This document shows, in pieces, positions 19,216 through 30,976 of a DNA stretch of 64,000 nucleotides. Source of the stretch: Sthenelais limicola. Lineage: Eukaryota > Annelida > Polychaeta > Phyllodocida > Sigalionidae. The notes under the pieces were generated by a model that was given only the letters and a program-made list of their open reading frames with translations, was not told where the DNA came from and did not search any database. The position numbers were made by a program, and so were the translations under genes. Each line of letters begins with the position of its first letter. Position 1 is the first letter of the stretch. The DNA lies in the NCBI GenBank assembly GCA_942159475.1, contig OW804094.1, positions 9,617,555 to 9,681,554 of the forward strand. Reading direction: 5' to 3'.

Positions 19216-20639
19216 TCGTGTTCAAGGATTCAGGGGGGGACGGGGATGGTGATGATATGGTGGGGGGCGGCGAGGTGAAAACGGGAAATATTTGCTTTGA
19301 CTATGGTTCGTTTATATCTGATATTATATTGCAATTAATGTACTGTACTGTACCATGCTGTACATATGAAAAAAAGATGCATTATTATCGGCTAAAATTC
19401 AAGCAAGAGAAGACAAGACAATGGTTACATTATAGACATTTTACCCCTTTATTATTCATTTCACACTTCAGTCACATGTATATATGATATACAGACAGGC
19501 CCATTTTAACCATAATAATATAAACTACATAACATTCAGGAAAACACCATAACCTTGGACGATATACCATATTTATATTTAAATACTTCATGAAATTTTA
19601 AATATTCCAGTCGTTGATAGAATAAATCCACTGTGTTGACAGCTGATGTCAATGCTTCTTCTTTAAACAAAGACAAATTCCTGATGAATATCGGCAAAAA
19701 TCGAAATTCTCGTCCCCATTGAAATACTATAAAAAAATCTGTGAGGTCGATTATTCACTAAATATTAAAAGTTTTGATAAAATATTTAGCCTATATGACT
19801 AGGAATATGCTCTAGACGAAATACACATGCCAACATTTGTTAAATATATTGAGCTTTCACCGTAATTTGGTGCAACAAAACCCTAAAATGTTGATTTCCG
19901 TCATGACGGCCATCTTGGATTTTGCCAATATAAACTGACAATTTTAAACAAAATATCGTTGACAATAAGTACACGCCACAATCTCACTTTTATCTATCTG
20001 ATTTCGTTTGTTACTATAATTTTTACTTGATGTAGTTACTCTTTATACCTAAGAAACATTCTCTTCCCTTTTTATGATAAAGGCTGGAAGAACTGGATTA
20101 TATCCAGAAGCCTGTCAACCCTTGTTTCACACCTCATATATTTACCTTCTGACAATCAAAGAAATTTCAAATCAAAATCAAAGTCAACCACTTTTTGTTA
20201 AATTACAGCTTGATATATTTGAACCTGAATGCCTAGATACCTATACTGGCATTGTTGTCATCACTCCATCATTGAATAATACAACAATATTACAGATTTT
20301 AGAGTTGAAGAAGAATCAAATCAATTGATATTTGTCATATGTCTTAGGTACAGCTTGAAATTAAAAATATCCCAGTAGTTGCTAGCAGAAATCCACTGCA
20401 TCATAGGCTTTGACAGCTGATGTCAATGCAATATAAACTCGATAGCATTGAACAAAATACATAAACCTTGTAAAATATAACTGTTACACAGGGATGCAAG
20501 TTGGGGTATTCAAAATTGACGGAATAATTTTGGAGATAAAATATGCTTCCCAGAGTGCTTTTAAAAGTGCTAACAACTGAAAGGATTGTAAATAATTTAT
20601 AGACATATATATATACATAAGTTATAAGAACTAGCTAGA
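19216..20639. other. AT-rich stretch, diverged internal repeats, no gene
   Basis: The block around 19566-19662 ('tgttgacagctgatgtcaat') recurs diverged at 20340-20435 and more weakly at 21090 and 21340. This suggests an old repeat of about 100 bp. The open frame at 20074-20328 has no domain or splice context that I can support. Confidence 0.35.
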
Positions 20640-20885
20640 CAAGTTGATAGGCAGGCACTGAGCTGCTGCTGCCAAGCACACACACACTACGGTACCGTCT
20701 GCGAGCCTCTGCTCCCGGTAGCAGTGTAGGGTGAGTGCCCTAGTTGCATCTTACACGCTGCCCTCAGCTAGCGGAATTCCGCTAAACTCCCGATGCTATC
20801 ACTCCACCGAGTTGCTAGCGGAACCTTGGCTGACAAGGGAGTGACGCAGGCCACCACTGGTACATAGCTCGCCCGTATATTCCAA
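20640..20885. other. GC-richer island with EcoRI-centred palindrome
   Basis: About 245 bp whose base composition differs from its flanks. It contains the perfect 16 bp palindrome TAGCGGAATTCCGCTA (20769-20784) and a near repeat 'gctagcggaacc' at about 20813. It may be an old SINE or regulatory element. It does not resemble 5S or U RNAs as I know them. Confidence 0.3.
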
Positions 20886-21931
20886 TGAAAGGTTTGGGTC
20901 AACTCTGGGGTAGATGGACATGCTATTCAGTCAGTCTAGTATAAGGATCAACCTTTTTAAAGGTTTTTATAGGTAATTTGAAAACATATGGGAAATTAAT
21001 TACACATCTTGGTATTGAGGAGATTGACGGAAATCCGTCAACTGAAGGACAACTTGCAACCATGAATTAACATTTTCATACATAATTTATCCATACATAT
21101 ATACTTCATGAAATTTCGAATAACAGTGCCTATTCTTTACCACTGGAAGATTTGATTTAAACTAAATATCAATACATTTTCCAGTGTTTTTACCTAAATA
21201 AAACTTTAAATCATAGCCAAAATGATCTGCCCACCCAAATCATTATAGGATGTCATCTGCGGAAGGGACATATGATACCAAAAAATGCCCAAAGTCAACC
21301 ACTTGTCAGTAAAAGCAAAATGTTACTGTGTAAAAGGCTGGGGCATCTGATGCCAATGATAAATGGCCATAGCGAATATTAATGAACCCAAAATATTTTT
21401 AAAACTCTTACTTTGTAAGGAATACCAAATATTAGGATAAGACCAGATAAATATGGTTGTTGTCCATTCTAAGGAAGCTATTTGAAGGGGATATGGCCCC
21501 CCTTGCTGTTAGAAGAGGAGAAATTTCCATTGAAAATCAGAAAAACCCACAAATCTCGCCACCATACAGGATTTGTATAAGATTCGCTAAGCCTATGGCA
21601 ATATGGCGTCTTCATATAACATAACCTTTGTATCAGGGTAATGGTATTTCAATTCCCGGGTCATTATGACAGGAGTTTACTCATATGATATAATAATTAT
21701 TATCTCTGTTAAAAATAATGCTTCAAAATTGATTTAGTTGTATATCTTAAAACCATTTTTTGTTCTCTGAATGAGAGAAATCATATTGCGTTGCACTATA
21801 TAATTTTATACAATCATGTTTTTATATACAGTTCCATTTACATTCTTTCTAGGGGCAGGGTCACGATCATAGTCTACTGCAAACTATTGTTGATTCTGGC
21901 ATTGCTGGCTTGCTTGGTCTGGTAGTTTAAC
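20886..21931. other. AT-rich stretch downstream of the minus-strand gene
   Basis: No gene or clear repeat. The part nearest 21931 would be the 3' untranslated region of the minus-strand gene. No perfect AATAAA is seen there on that strand close to the stop, so the message end is not placed. Confidence 0.35.
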
Positions 21932-22026
21932 TTAGATCCAGCAGTCTGCAGGTTGTTGCATCGTTGCAATGGGTATCACTGAATCAATGTCCTTCTTTTC
22001 ATTTGGCCTGGTGGTCTTGACTGCCT
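21932..22026 (-). CDS. Last coding exon of the unknown minus-strand gene
   Basis: On the minus strand 'attatattacag' ends at 22027 as an acceptor, and the exon starts AGGCAG. With one base brought in from exon 1, it reads EAVKTTRPNEKKDID and ends with ADCWI and TAA (21932-21934). This is the only frame of the three that stays open, and its phase matches the donor of exon 1. See the exon 1 entry for the protein. Confidence 0.6.
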
Positions 22027-22578
22027 CTGTAATATAATAAAATGGGAATACAGGAAAAATGTTAATCAATATTTTCTGCACTAATTGTTACACATATATG
22101 GCACAATCCATTCATTTCTGTAACAAATGTTTTTAATATTCATTTGATAATATTGTCACTCAAGCTAGGCAAGATAATGGCAAAGTTAGTTTGCCTGGCA
22201 GGTTTTCTGGCTGTCCAGACAATTGTTAAAATTATTTCAATTAATAATTCAGAAATTCTGGGTAAAAACTAACCCCATGAATATAATGTCTGACTGACAT
22301 ACAAATAATTACTGGATCGGTCGATCAATATGTCCAAAAAATAAACAAAACTTCTCTACATTTGTGTAACTAACAGATGTTCAAGATTTCTGGTCACAAT
22401 ATAACCACCATAATTTTGCTGTAATTTTAACTTGCCGTTGTTGGCAAGCTCAGTTATGGCCAAACAACTTGCCTGCAGCAATTTCTACTTCCCAAATCAT
22501 CTGGGGCAAGCCGTAATTTTGAACGATGGTAATTCTGAAACCAGTGCAGGATAAGTTATCATTATAGTAACAACTTAC

Positions 22579-22716
22579 TGAAAACTGCACCATAGAGCTG
22601 TTAGGTCTGTCGGTCCCACTGAAGTTGAAAAACTTCCTGGTGACAATCCATGTTGTTCATGTTCTTGGTTGTGTCTGCTTATCGTTGGTAGAAGCAACTT
22701 ATGCCAGTAACTCTAC
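22579..22716 (-). other. Possible cassette exon with early stop
   Basis: On the minus strand 'gggtttcag' ends at 22717 and TTTTCA|GTAAGT gives a donor after 22579. The 138 bp between them is a multiple of three. In the phase of exon 1 it reads GRVTGISCFYQR and then stops. If used, it would truncate the protein. It may equally be chance. Confidence 0.25.
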
Positions 22717-23012
22717 CTGAAACCCAAAGTAGAATATCAGTATCAGGCAAGCTATAATTACAGCAAGATTCTTGTGATTATATTTTCAGCAGAAATCTTC
22801 AATTTCCCAGTTTTCTTAGGATGGGAATTATTATTATATTATTTGAATAAGTTGTTTCCTTTGATAGAGTTATACAACTGCATTTCATGTGACTTTTTTT
22901 GCGCCATATTCCGTGAGGACTAGTGAAAACCTAGGAGGATTAGTGGAAAATAAATGTCACTAGTCTGCCGGACTAGTAAAAAATTTTGGTTAGCCTGAAC
23001 CCCTATCACTTC

Positions 23013-23113
23013 TGTTATGTTAAACCGCATTTTGAAGCTGATTTTTGCCTTAAATGTGTGTTATATGAGAAGATTGGTCTAGGCGAATTGTACATTTTCT
23101 GAAAATCTGACCA
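23013..23113 (+). repeat. Family B fragment (right end)
   Basis: Truncated B copy covering 'ttctgttatgttaaac' to GAAAATCTGACC, inside the intron of the minus-strand gene. Confidence 0.7.
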
Positions 23114-23672
23114 ACATACAAGTACGATAGTAACTGTTTATACTTCAAAAACACTCCATGGTAAAAAGCTGTGACAAATTATGATATTTTTTTTTTTTTT
23201 TAAAAACTTTATTCCAACATAACCTGCCTTCTGGGCTTTTACAATGCTAAACATGGGGTGTGAAAATAGATTTGATAGCTTGATGTTCTCGAGATTGTTT
23301 ACATGCACCATTTTCCATTTTTTTACCTCTTCTTCTTAATAACATTCTTGATACTATTTTACACATGATTTATAATTTTTGAATTCACCTAGAATGTATA
23401 ACTTCAAGTTCATATCTGTTTACAATAATTATAATGTCATGACACATTTTTGGTAGTTACATCTAGGATAATTACTCTTTAGTTCACATCAAGGACAATA
23501 ATAAACATTTCAACGCTTTTAATACACACAATTGATCTGCTCTATCAACCTCAATATAATACCTTCATATTTTACTTCATTCTTAATTATGATTTTTGCC
23601 TTGATTCTCTTTATTTTTGTTTTCCTCTTTTTTCCCTGGTACAACAGGCTTTGTTAAAAAATATTTACTTGC

Positions 23673-24057
23673 CTCCAGGCTCAAACTGAACACAGATAAA
23701 ACGAATGGCTTCATTATTAGGCAAATAGATAACTCTCCTATCATGCTGATGCTCTTCTCCCAAGAAGGGGAAAAGTTTTTCTGATCTCTCTGTTACCTCC
23801 CTGATCATCTCTTCTAGGTTATCTGTGTCAAGTAGTTTTGTGATCTGAATCTGAATGTCTCTGTCCTTCCTCTCCACTTCATCTTGTACTTGTGGTAGGT
23901 TCTCACTTGCCTCGACGTTTCCTTCACATTCTATCCATTCCTCCTGCTCTAGGAACTCTTCCAGTTCTAGTTGCTCTAGGGCTTCAATCAGCTGATCAAA
24001 ACGTGCTTTTGACTGTTCAGCAAAAGTCCTTGCCAAAGCTAAGTAGTTGGTTGCCAT
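23673..24057 (-). CDS. Exon 1 of a minus-strand host gene, protein of unknown function
   Basis: I do not recognise this protein. ATG is at 24057-24055 in strong context (CAAAATGG). Exon 1 gives 128 codons plus one base; joined to 22026-21932 it gives 159 aa. The N-terminal half is helical and Glu/Leu/Gln-rich (about 10-60) and probably forms a coiled coil. About residues 65-95 are charged. A compact hydrophobic segment follows (VIYLPNNEAIRFICVQFEPG, ending at 128). There is no signal peptide or membrane segment, so it is probably intracellular. Read without splicing, the frame would add only two residues before TAA (23665-23667), so a 130-aa intronless product is an alternative. The gene lies alone in the repeat-poor part. 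Codon use and the absence of breaks argue for a real gene. Confidence 0.65.
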
Positions 24058-24830
24058 TTTGTCTCACTTACAAAAGTTCAAAGGCTGCTATATCATACTA
24101 GTAGGACTCTTTCTTAATCCAGTGCTCTGAGCGAAGATGTCCACTGTTAACCCCAGGTGGTGCCACTGAATATCTTATGGTTAGTACTGTCACTTATTTT
24201 CACGAGGTAGCGCCACTGTCTATAGCATGGCTCCAGGCACCTGGATAATCCTGCTAGCTGGTGGATGAGCGATAATCGAGATAATCTCCGTTCCAGTCGG
24301 CGGGAATTTTGTAATGTCTGATTTCTCCTTCTTGTACTTTTCTAGCAGTTTCCACTTATGTCTGAACTATCCTGAATCATTTATACACCTTGTGTATGAA
24401 TATTTGGTAAACCTGTTTCTTGTAAACCTGAAACAAAAGAGTTAAAAGTACGAGCTAGGCTCGCAAGCTTGTTCTCAATCTCAAGGTAAACCGGAAGTCC
24501 AAATTATGATATTTGATGGTTTGGAGAATGTCAGTTGGTGGCGAATAGGCCTACAAGCTACAGTACTGTATTCATCTAGAACATGTTTTGGTCCCAAATT
24601 TTAAAAAAAACATAGTTTTTATCATACAGATCGTAGCATCGTATTTTGATGCTGAAATTGTAGTAACTACGGCAAAACCATAGAAGTTGGCAGCTCTGCT
24701 TACAACCTGCTATTCTTAATTTCTTCCACATTATTTGTTCATATCAATATTAAATGAACTTAAATTCGGTCTTATGTATGCATTTAATCCTATATGGGTG
24801 GCCAACCTGTTTGTATTCCTTTTTCCACCA
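24058..24830. other. Upstream region of the minus-strand gene
   Basis: Probable 5' untranslated region and promoter on the minus strand. It contains two 'ggtggtgccactg'-like and 'ggtagcgccactg' blocks (about 24156 and 24205) spaced about 50 bp apart, each reminiscent of zinc-finger factor sites. No TATA box is placed with confidence. One TAGGCCTA lies at 24546. Confidence 0.35.
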
Positions 24831-24833
24831 CAG

Positions 24834-25076
24834 CGTAAACATATAGACAACAATAATACTGCCATATTACACCAGTCTCTCAATGAAAACAATAGCTCTT
24901 CCAGAGGGTCCCTAATTAAAATGGGAGTTAAAAATACTTCCAGGATGAAGTTGTCTGATGGTTTCAGGTTTCATGGCAGTTTTCCAGGACAGTCCCAGAC
25001 AATTCGGGACACTTGGCATCTTTGTGTAGGAGACCACATGGCAGTATTCTTACACATCAGGGATGATAAAAAATAA
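24834..25076 (+). CDS. Candidate terminal exon, weak
   Basis: The acceptor TTTTTCCACCACAG ends at 24833 and an 80-codon frame runs to TAA at 25074-25076. Its composition is protein-like (SDGFRFHGSFPGQSQ, then HLCVGDHMAVFLH), but I see no known domain and no partner exon. It may be chance or an old repeat. Confidence 0.2.
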   Translation, partial: RKHIDNNNTAILHQSLNENNSSSRGSLIKMGVKNTSRMKLSDGFRFHGSFPGQSQTIRDTWHLCVGDHMAVFLHIRDDKK

Positions 25077-25554
25077 GGACTTTATACTTTAACCAGTAGT
25101 GAAATGGTGCATTTATCCATTATTTTATACTCACCATGATAGCCCAAGGGTTGTTTCATGTGAAACCAGCACCAAGTCTGTGATGGTTCAGTTGGCGATG
25201 TCTTTCATTAATGCCTTTAAATTTTGTTGGGCCAACCGCTGTAGTAGCCATTGTTTGCCTCATTCTATTTCCACTCAGGTACATTTTGTCTGCCATTCTG
25301 GAAAGAATTTATACCATATGTTCATTTTAATGGTCCAATAGTAATCTACCATATCTACCTAGCGGCAATTATATAGAGATTAATCTACTGTAGCTTCTCT
25401 CCAAAACCATTAATACCACTAGAGTAGGCTACGAGAAAGAGAAAGAGAGAGAGAGAGGGAGGAGAGACTCTCATCTTTGACTGAGTTGTTTTAATCAAGA
25501 GAAATGTACCTTTTAATGGATAGGAAAACATTTTCCTGCATTTATTAACAAATT
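25077..25554. other. No gene seen; (GA)n tract
   Basis: A purine tract of GAGAGA units lies at 25434-25466. Nothing else could be supported. Confidence 0.4.
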
Positions 25555-25616
25555 CAGGTGGGGAAGGTTTTTCAGGGTAGGGGGAGGAAATCGGAAACAC
25601 ACCTAGTTTCTTTTGG
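25555..25616 (-). repeat. Family E end fragment
   Basis: 'ggaaatcggaaacacacc' followed by 'tttcttttggcc' matches the right end of the complete E element at 30624-30976. Confidence 0.6.
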
Positions 25617-27299
25617 CCTTAGTAGTCCTACTAGCCCAATGAATGGGAATGAATGGGTTGATATTAAGACAAAAATGCCCAAGGGGCGGAGCTGGAAGCC
25701 GTATCGTCGCTTGGCTTCACTATCCACCTGTGTGCGCTATGTGCACTTGGGTGGATACCTCCGCCGTGCTATGATAACAGAATTCCCGCGTAGTCCCACA
25801 GATTTTTTCGTATTTATTTCACGGTCATTCTTTAACATGTAATTAAACATAACAGATTTAGTGAAAAACTTAAACTTGCTTTCGTTTGGTCGACAGGGAC
25901 GTCTTTGTTGACATCATGACGCCCGTCATGACAGTAGTCATGATGGAATTGTATTTCTATGCGCCTTTTTCCCCCCAATATATAGGACTATAGAATTATT
26001 TAATTCTGCACTGTCATGTACATTTATTTTACTGACTATTTTGCAGTAAATTACTCTGATAAATATATTCAATTATTATTTTTATTTTGCAACTCATTTA
26101 TATGCACTATTATTGTTGGAGAACTATATTCATTCCATATCAGCCTGAGGCATGATACAGCCGTCGTATCGGCCTCAGGACTGAGTTGCACTCTCAGGGC
26201 TAAGTCAATGGGCTGTAAGTATTGACCACACCCGAAGGTGAAATAAAATACATAAGATCACAGAACTAGATACTATACTCTAGTTCTGTGATAAGATGTA
26301 GTCAAATTAATGGGAATACATACAAATACCTAGTACCATAAGTATAGTTATGAAAATCGTTTTATGAATGTATTGTTGAAAATGCTTGAAAGGAGATCAG
26401 TCCAAAATGTTTCCTGGGTACCATCAGATGTGACTACAGATTTTCTTTTTAGAGTTCAACGATGAAACTTGACATCACACACTATTAACCTAAATATCGC
26501 CAGTTAACTTGCCCACATAATGCTGTATCTAAATATGTGTGATGAATGAATTTCACGATTTTATTAACTTAACACAGGGATCCTCACGTCTTGAATATTA
26601 ATTTGCATTAATTATCTAATTAGAGTGAAGCTAATTTTGGTAATTCCAGTTCTAAAACTGTAACTTAATCTATGCCAGACTGTAAATTAATTACCTTAGT
26701 TCACTGTCTTGGTGAAAATATTTTCAAAGATCACCTTCTCATCTAATCTACACACTGGTTCACACAACATTCTCTCCAACCAACTCGATATGTATATGAT
26801 ATCAGGCCCTTAACCAGGGGGTGGCAGGGGTGTTCCAACTAACAGCAACCTTATAACCTACTTATAACATCCACCTGGCATTGAACAACCACCTCCTTCT
26901 CCTTACCTCCTCCCCCTCCTCCCAGACAGTACCACTTTCTTGAATGACAGGTGATCAAGGGGTGTGATGGGGTGGTGGCGTGGTGGACGAGATATGGTCT
27001 CTGATCTAGTGTTGCTGTTGAGGAGGAGTTTATGACGATTAATTCTGGCTACCAGGGCTGGGAAGGCCATTAGTCATTGGTAACATTAGCGCAGTAGGCA
27101 TCCAAGCACTATTACTACCCATTTATAAAACTGGGGGGGGGGAGAGAGAGGTCAGAGAAAGATGTATACAGACAGTGAGAGAAGAGAGACGGAGGGAGAT
27201 AGAATAGATGGTATAGGCCTACAGCGCCTACCAATGGCGCCTACGACTATGAATTATACATTAAACATTTAAGCTATGAGGAGAGGGGAGTCTAAAGCT
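25617..27299. other. Repeat-poor stretch, no gene supported
   Basis: The open frame from 25558 is partly E-derived and partly without recognisable domains. 26257-26292 is a hairpin (separate entry). 27135-27200 is a G-run followed by GA-rich sequence. TAGGCCTA lies at 27214. Confidence 0.35.
26257..26292. repeat. Perfect 14 bp hairpin
   Basis: ATCACAGAACTAGA (26257-26270) and its exact inverse TCTAGTTCTGTGAT (26279-26292) enclose an 8 nt loop. No T-run follows and no gene end is near, so its role is unknown. Confidence 0.7.
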
Positions 27300-27302
27300 C
27301 GA

Positions 27303-27500
27303 TATCCACTTGCACGATAATCGGTCACTTAGCGGTCACCGACAATCGGTCACTGGGGGTCACCGACAATCGCGCAAGTGGATAACGGGGACCGGCAATC
27401 GGTCACCTGGTGCATTTTGTCAGTGACGTTTGTCGGTGACCCCTCCCGACAAAGTTTAAAATATCAAACTTTGTCGGGAGGGGTCCCAACAATCGGTCAC
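27303..27500. repeat. Complex palindromic element with CGGTCACCGACAAT motif
   Basis: TATCCACTTGC (about 27304) is inverted at GCAAGTGGATA (about 27375). Between and after them 'aatcggtcac' occurs at least four times in the same orientation. A 19 bp perfect stem (27439-27457 with 27466-27484, starting ACCCCTCCCGAC) closes an 8 nt loop. The form resembles a miniature DNA transposon with subterminal repeats; no autonomous relative is in the window. Confidence 0.6.
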
Positions 27501-28600
27501 CCCTGAGAATTTTGTTTTATTTTTTTTTCGGCTGGTATGGCCATATCGATGTTGGTTATGATTGGGAAACACCCCAATTACATTTGGATGGACGTTTTAG
27601 TTCTTTCCATCTTAATTTGGTCACTATTTGTGGTTGATCATATTTTATATTGGTCTTTTTAAGGCATTTTCCCGCATTTTTCGAATTATTTATTATTTAG
27701 TATGGTTTTGGTGAATAGTGTGATTTGGAGTTAATTTGTACATTTATTCTTATCCTTTCTATTATTCATTATAATTATTTGTTGGTATTTTTTGGTGAAT
27801 ATTTCGACTTCAAAAGTCTCTCAATCGTACAGTATATTACACCACGTTGTAGCATACTTCTTAATATTTCTTTTTTTAAATATACCAAATATAGTTTTTT
27901 GGTTTTTTTACCACATACAATCGATAGCATGGCCGCAAGGAAACCAGGGGCACATGGGGGCCGCCAGCTGGCTTCTTTATAAATCTAATCTTCTACAACT
28001 AGGATTACAAATCTTAGGAAGATTAATCACATAAATAAATGTTGGGAGACTACCCCCCCCCCCCCCCCTCCCCTGGATTTCTGGATTTTTTTTTATTTAA
28101 ACTCATTTTTAATCTCATATGATTTTATCAATAATGACATTAAAACGCCTTGGATACAGATTCTAAGCAACAAGAGCACACCTTGTTGATGTCACCATAC
28201 CATGTGCACTCAAGGTCGTAGTAACCCACGTCTGAAGAATGTGACGTTCTTCAGTTGCATGGTAGCCTTCGTGAGGGAGGGTTGTGTGTAGACCCGTTCA
28301 AAAAGGTTTTAATATATTTCCATATATGTGTTAATGATATAACTATATCGTGGCGAAGGTAAATCTCAATGTTAAATAATATGGAGATCGATCAAAGAAC
28401 AATAGCAACAATAATATAAGTTAAGTCTCAGAAATAAATCCAGTTTCGTCACACAATTACAAGATCCTGTATAGCATGAATGCAAAATTCTGAGGTTTCT
28501 GAGTCGGAGAAACATGTTACTACTGTACATGGAATACATCCTTTTGTTCGAGAGTCAAAATGGTGGAAATATTAAAGGTTCATTTAAACATTATGAAGGC
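27501..28600. other. AT-rich stretch, no gene
   Basis: It includes a C-run at 28051-28068 and a T-run around 28085. The short frames at 27725-28034 begin with non-ATG codons and have no domain. Confidence 0.4.
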
Positions 28601-29804
28601 TGTAGAAACTCTAGGATTACCGTAATATATATTTCTATCGCTAATTGGCTGTGACTCTTATGTCTGAAAACGCGAAAAACCATTAGTTTCTGAAAAGTTA
28701 ATATGGGGGAGGGGGGGGGCGGTCTTGGGCTCTTAATGATTGAGAAAGATTTCATAGTATGGATATTGTTAAAAAAATTCCTGGTAGAAATAAGCCTAAA
28801 GAGTGTCTGACACTTCTCACTGTTGAGGGCTAGATTATCGAGTAACGGAATTTCTACTTCATTTTCTAGCATTTGGTTCACCTTACCCTCCTAAATAACT
28901 CCTGTGGATATCAAAACTCTAACATTCATATTATATCAGATATGTGGTAAAATAGAGAGCAAAATCGTTTTCCATTACTGCCACCCAGGGCTAAATCTAG
29001 CAGTACCTCCTGGTCTCCAAAGCCATTTCCTCATGGATTTGACATGGGTTTAGGTTCTGACTCATTCATTACACATATTCACTAATCATTGAATGAAAAC
29101 GCAATGCTGATAATCAATACTTCAGATATTGCTATACCTATCATATATGATTACACTGACAAAGTTTCACACGATTCCATGACTACTCATATTAACTATC
29201 TTAGCCACTTTAATATTGATAATTACCTTTGCCATGATAATTAGTTAAATCATTAATCCGAATAGATCACCTATTTGATATAGACACTAATATAGACATT
29301 ATTATTAGATAAATAAACTAAGACAATATCTTGATTGGTTGATGCACGGTGATAGAAATATATATTAACAATTAATGGTGTGGGGCTTGTTCACGTTGGC
29401 CACATTGGCCGGCGTCACTAAAACGTTTTCGGGAACACTGTTAATCTAATGAAAATATATTTAATAAGTAGCCTATGAAATGGTGTCAAACTCTTGTGTT
29501 ATCCTACACTTTAATGTCTAAAACACAAACCATCTTTATATAGGCCTATGGTTACAACTTGGGAGGGAGGAGAGAGTGGGGTCGGGGGCCGACGGCAGAC
29601 ATTAAAGTTTGCTTCTATTATCGCCCGCATTGAGTAAACTACGAAAGAGGTAATTTAAACTAGTTGTATGAGAAGGAATACTTACACAAATTCTCTTGCG
29701 TCTTCCGATTGATATGATGGTGAACTGCGATGTCAGAAAAATGGCAGATATGGCGAATTACAGGATTTTGTTTGTGTGTTGGAGACAGTTTGGTAGGTAA
29801 CAAA
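28601..29804. other. AT-rich stretch, no gene
   Basis: No repeat end or coding exon is recognised. A G-run lies at 28706-28722 and TAGGCCTA at 29541. Confidence 0.4.
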
Positions 29805-29885
29805 ATGGCTGCCGGCAGCTTGTTCAGGAACTGCAGACGGTGCCGTCAGCAATCAGCCACCAGAGGGCGGTGCATTGAAGCATAG
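29805..29885 (+). CDS. Very short ORF (26 aa), speculative
   Basis: ATG in good context (ACAAAATGGCTGCC) opens 26 codons rich in Arg, Cys and Gln to TAG at 29883. It could be the 5' coding start of a spliced gene or a chance frame. It overlaps a CTCF-like motif. Confidence 0.15.
   Translation: MAAGSLFRNCRRCRQQSATRGRCIEA
29857..29872 (+). promoter_or_regulatory. CTCF-like motif
   Basis: CCACCAGAGGGCGGTG fits the core of the CTCF binding motif known from bilaterian animals. Only the motif is seen. It lies in a repeat-poor stretch between the host-like and the transposon-rich parts of the window. Confidence 0.35.
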
Positions 29886-30623
29886 CGAGGAAAAGCGCAC
29901 AGGAGACGATGTAATGAGCAGGCCCTACCATATTTCCCCAGCATACCAGGCATTTATTCAAGGCCTGGCGTTTTTCAAAAGAAGGCATAATAAGCATGAA
30001 AATTATAATTTTACTTTCTCAGAACCTCTTATAGGCCTATATGAGTAATTCACAAACGGGCAGCATTTAATTTCAGGAGGTAATTTTTGTAGAAAAAATA
30101 AAATTTGTCCAATCTCTCTTTGGCATTAGGCTACAGGTAGCCTACCCTACATAGGCCTAGGCCTACAGCAGGGAATATCCACAAATAGCCTACTAGGCTA
30201 AATGAAATTTAACATTAAAGGTTTCTTTTGGGGTATTTCATTATTTTGAGGCTATATATAATACATGAGATTACAAAATATTGTGTTTTTTCATAATAGC
30301 CTATGTTATAGTAGGCCTACAACTATTTTATAAGAACATGATGCGTTGATGGTATTCCATTATAATTATGTTTGGATTTAAGTCAACCAGGCGCTTTTTA
30401 GTAGCCTAAATCATGCTCTGCCCCCTGCCCTCATTCAAAGCCCTGCACTTATTCAAGGCCCTGCACTTATTCAAGGAAATACGGTAGCCTTGCTGCCTGC
30501 CTAAAAGACGTATAGCCGGGAAGACGTCATATTTGTGGCGCAATTAAGTGAAACCGGTGTCACTCTTAATATTTGGCTTTGTATTGAGGGTCCCGGTGAT
30601 GGTCACCGCCACCCACTCAATAG
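29886..30623. other. Stretch rich in TAGGCCTA and TAGCCTA words
   Basis: TAGGCCTA occurs at 30032, 30152, 30158 (overlapping) and 30312, with many near variants such as 'tagcctac'. No gene is seen. Confidence 0.45.
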
Positions 30624-30976
30624 GGCCAAAAAAAAATAGGTGTGTTTCCGATTTACCCCCCCTACCTAGAAAAACCTTACCCTACCTAAATTTTTTTTTA
30701 CCATACCTGATTTTTCCCCCCATCATATCTTACTTTTTTTGGATTTTTTGACAAAAAAAGCTTATAAAAGCAGGAAAACGGGTTTCCTAACCTGGAACTG
30801 TCAAAAGGCACATTTCCCATGTTCAAAACAACTATTGTAATGAAAAAGACATTTTTTTTAGTTCCTGGGAGGAGGTTTCCAAACAAAAAAAAATAACAAA
30901 AAAAAAAAAGTTACCATCCCCCCCAACCTAGTTTTCAGCCAGATAAATCGGAAACACACCTATTTTTTTTTTGGCC
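30624..30976. repeat. Family E element, complete, ~350 bp
   Basis: Terminal inverted repeats of about 33 bp, starting GGCCAAAAAAAAATAGG with 'tgtgtttccgattta', and the inverse ending at 30976. The interior has C-runs and A-runs. The size and structure fit a miniature inverted-repeat DNA transposon. Confidence 0.8.

Larger units (their letters stand above)
22027..23672 (-). other. Intron of the minus-strand gene, GC-AG type
   Basis: 1646 bp. The donor reads GGAG|GCAAGT, the standard consensus of the minor GC-AG class, and the acceptor is TTACAG. It holds a B fragment (23013-23113), an A/T-rich retroelement tail (poly-T at 23189 followed by 'aaaactttattcc') and a possible cassette exon (22579-22716). 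Confidence 0.55.

Noticed and set aside
25558..25842. 94-codon plus-strand frame
   Set aside because: Its first part is the end of family E, and the rest shows no domain or conserved pattern.
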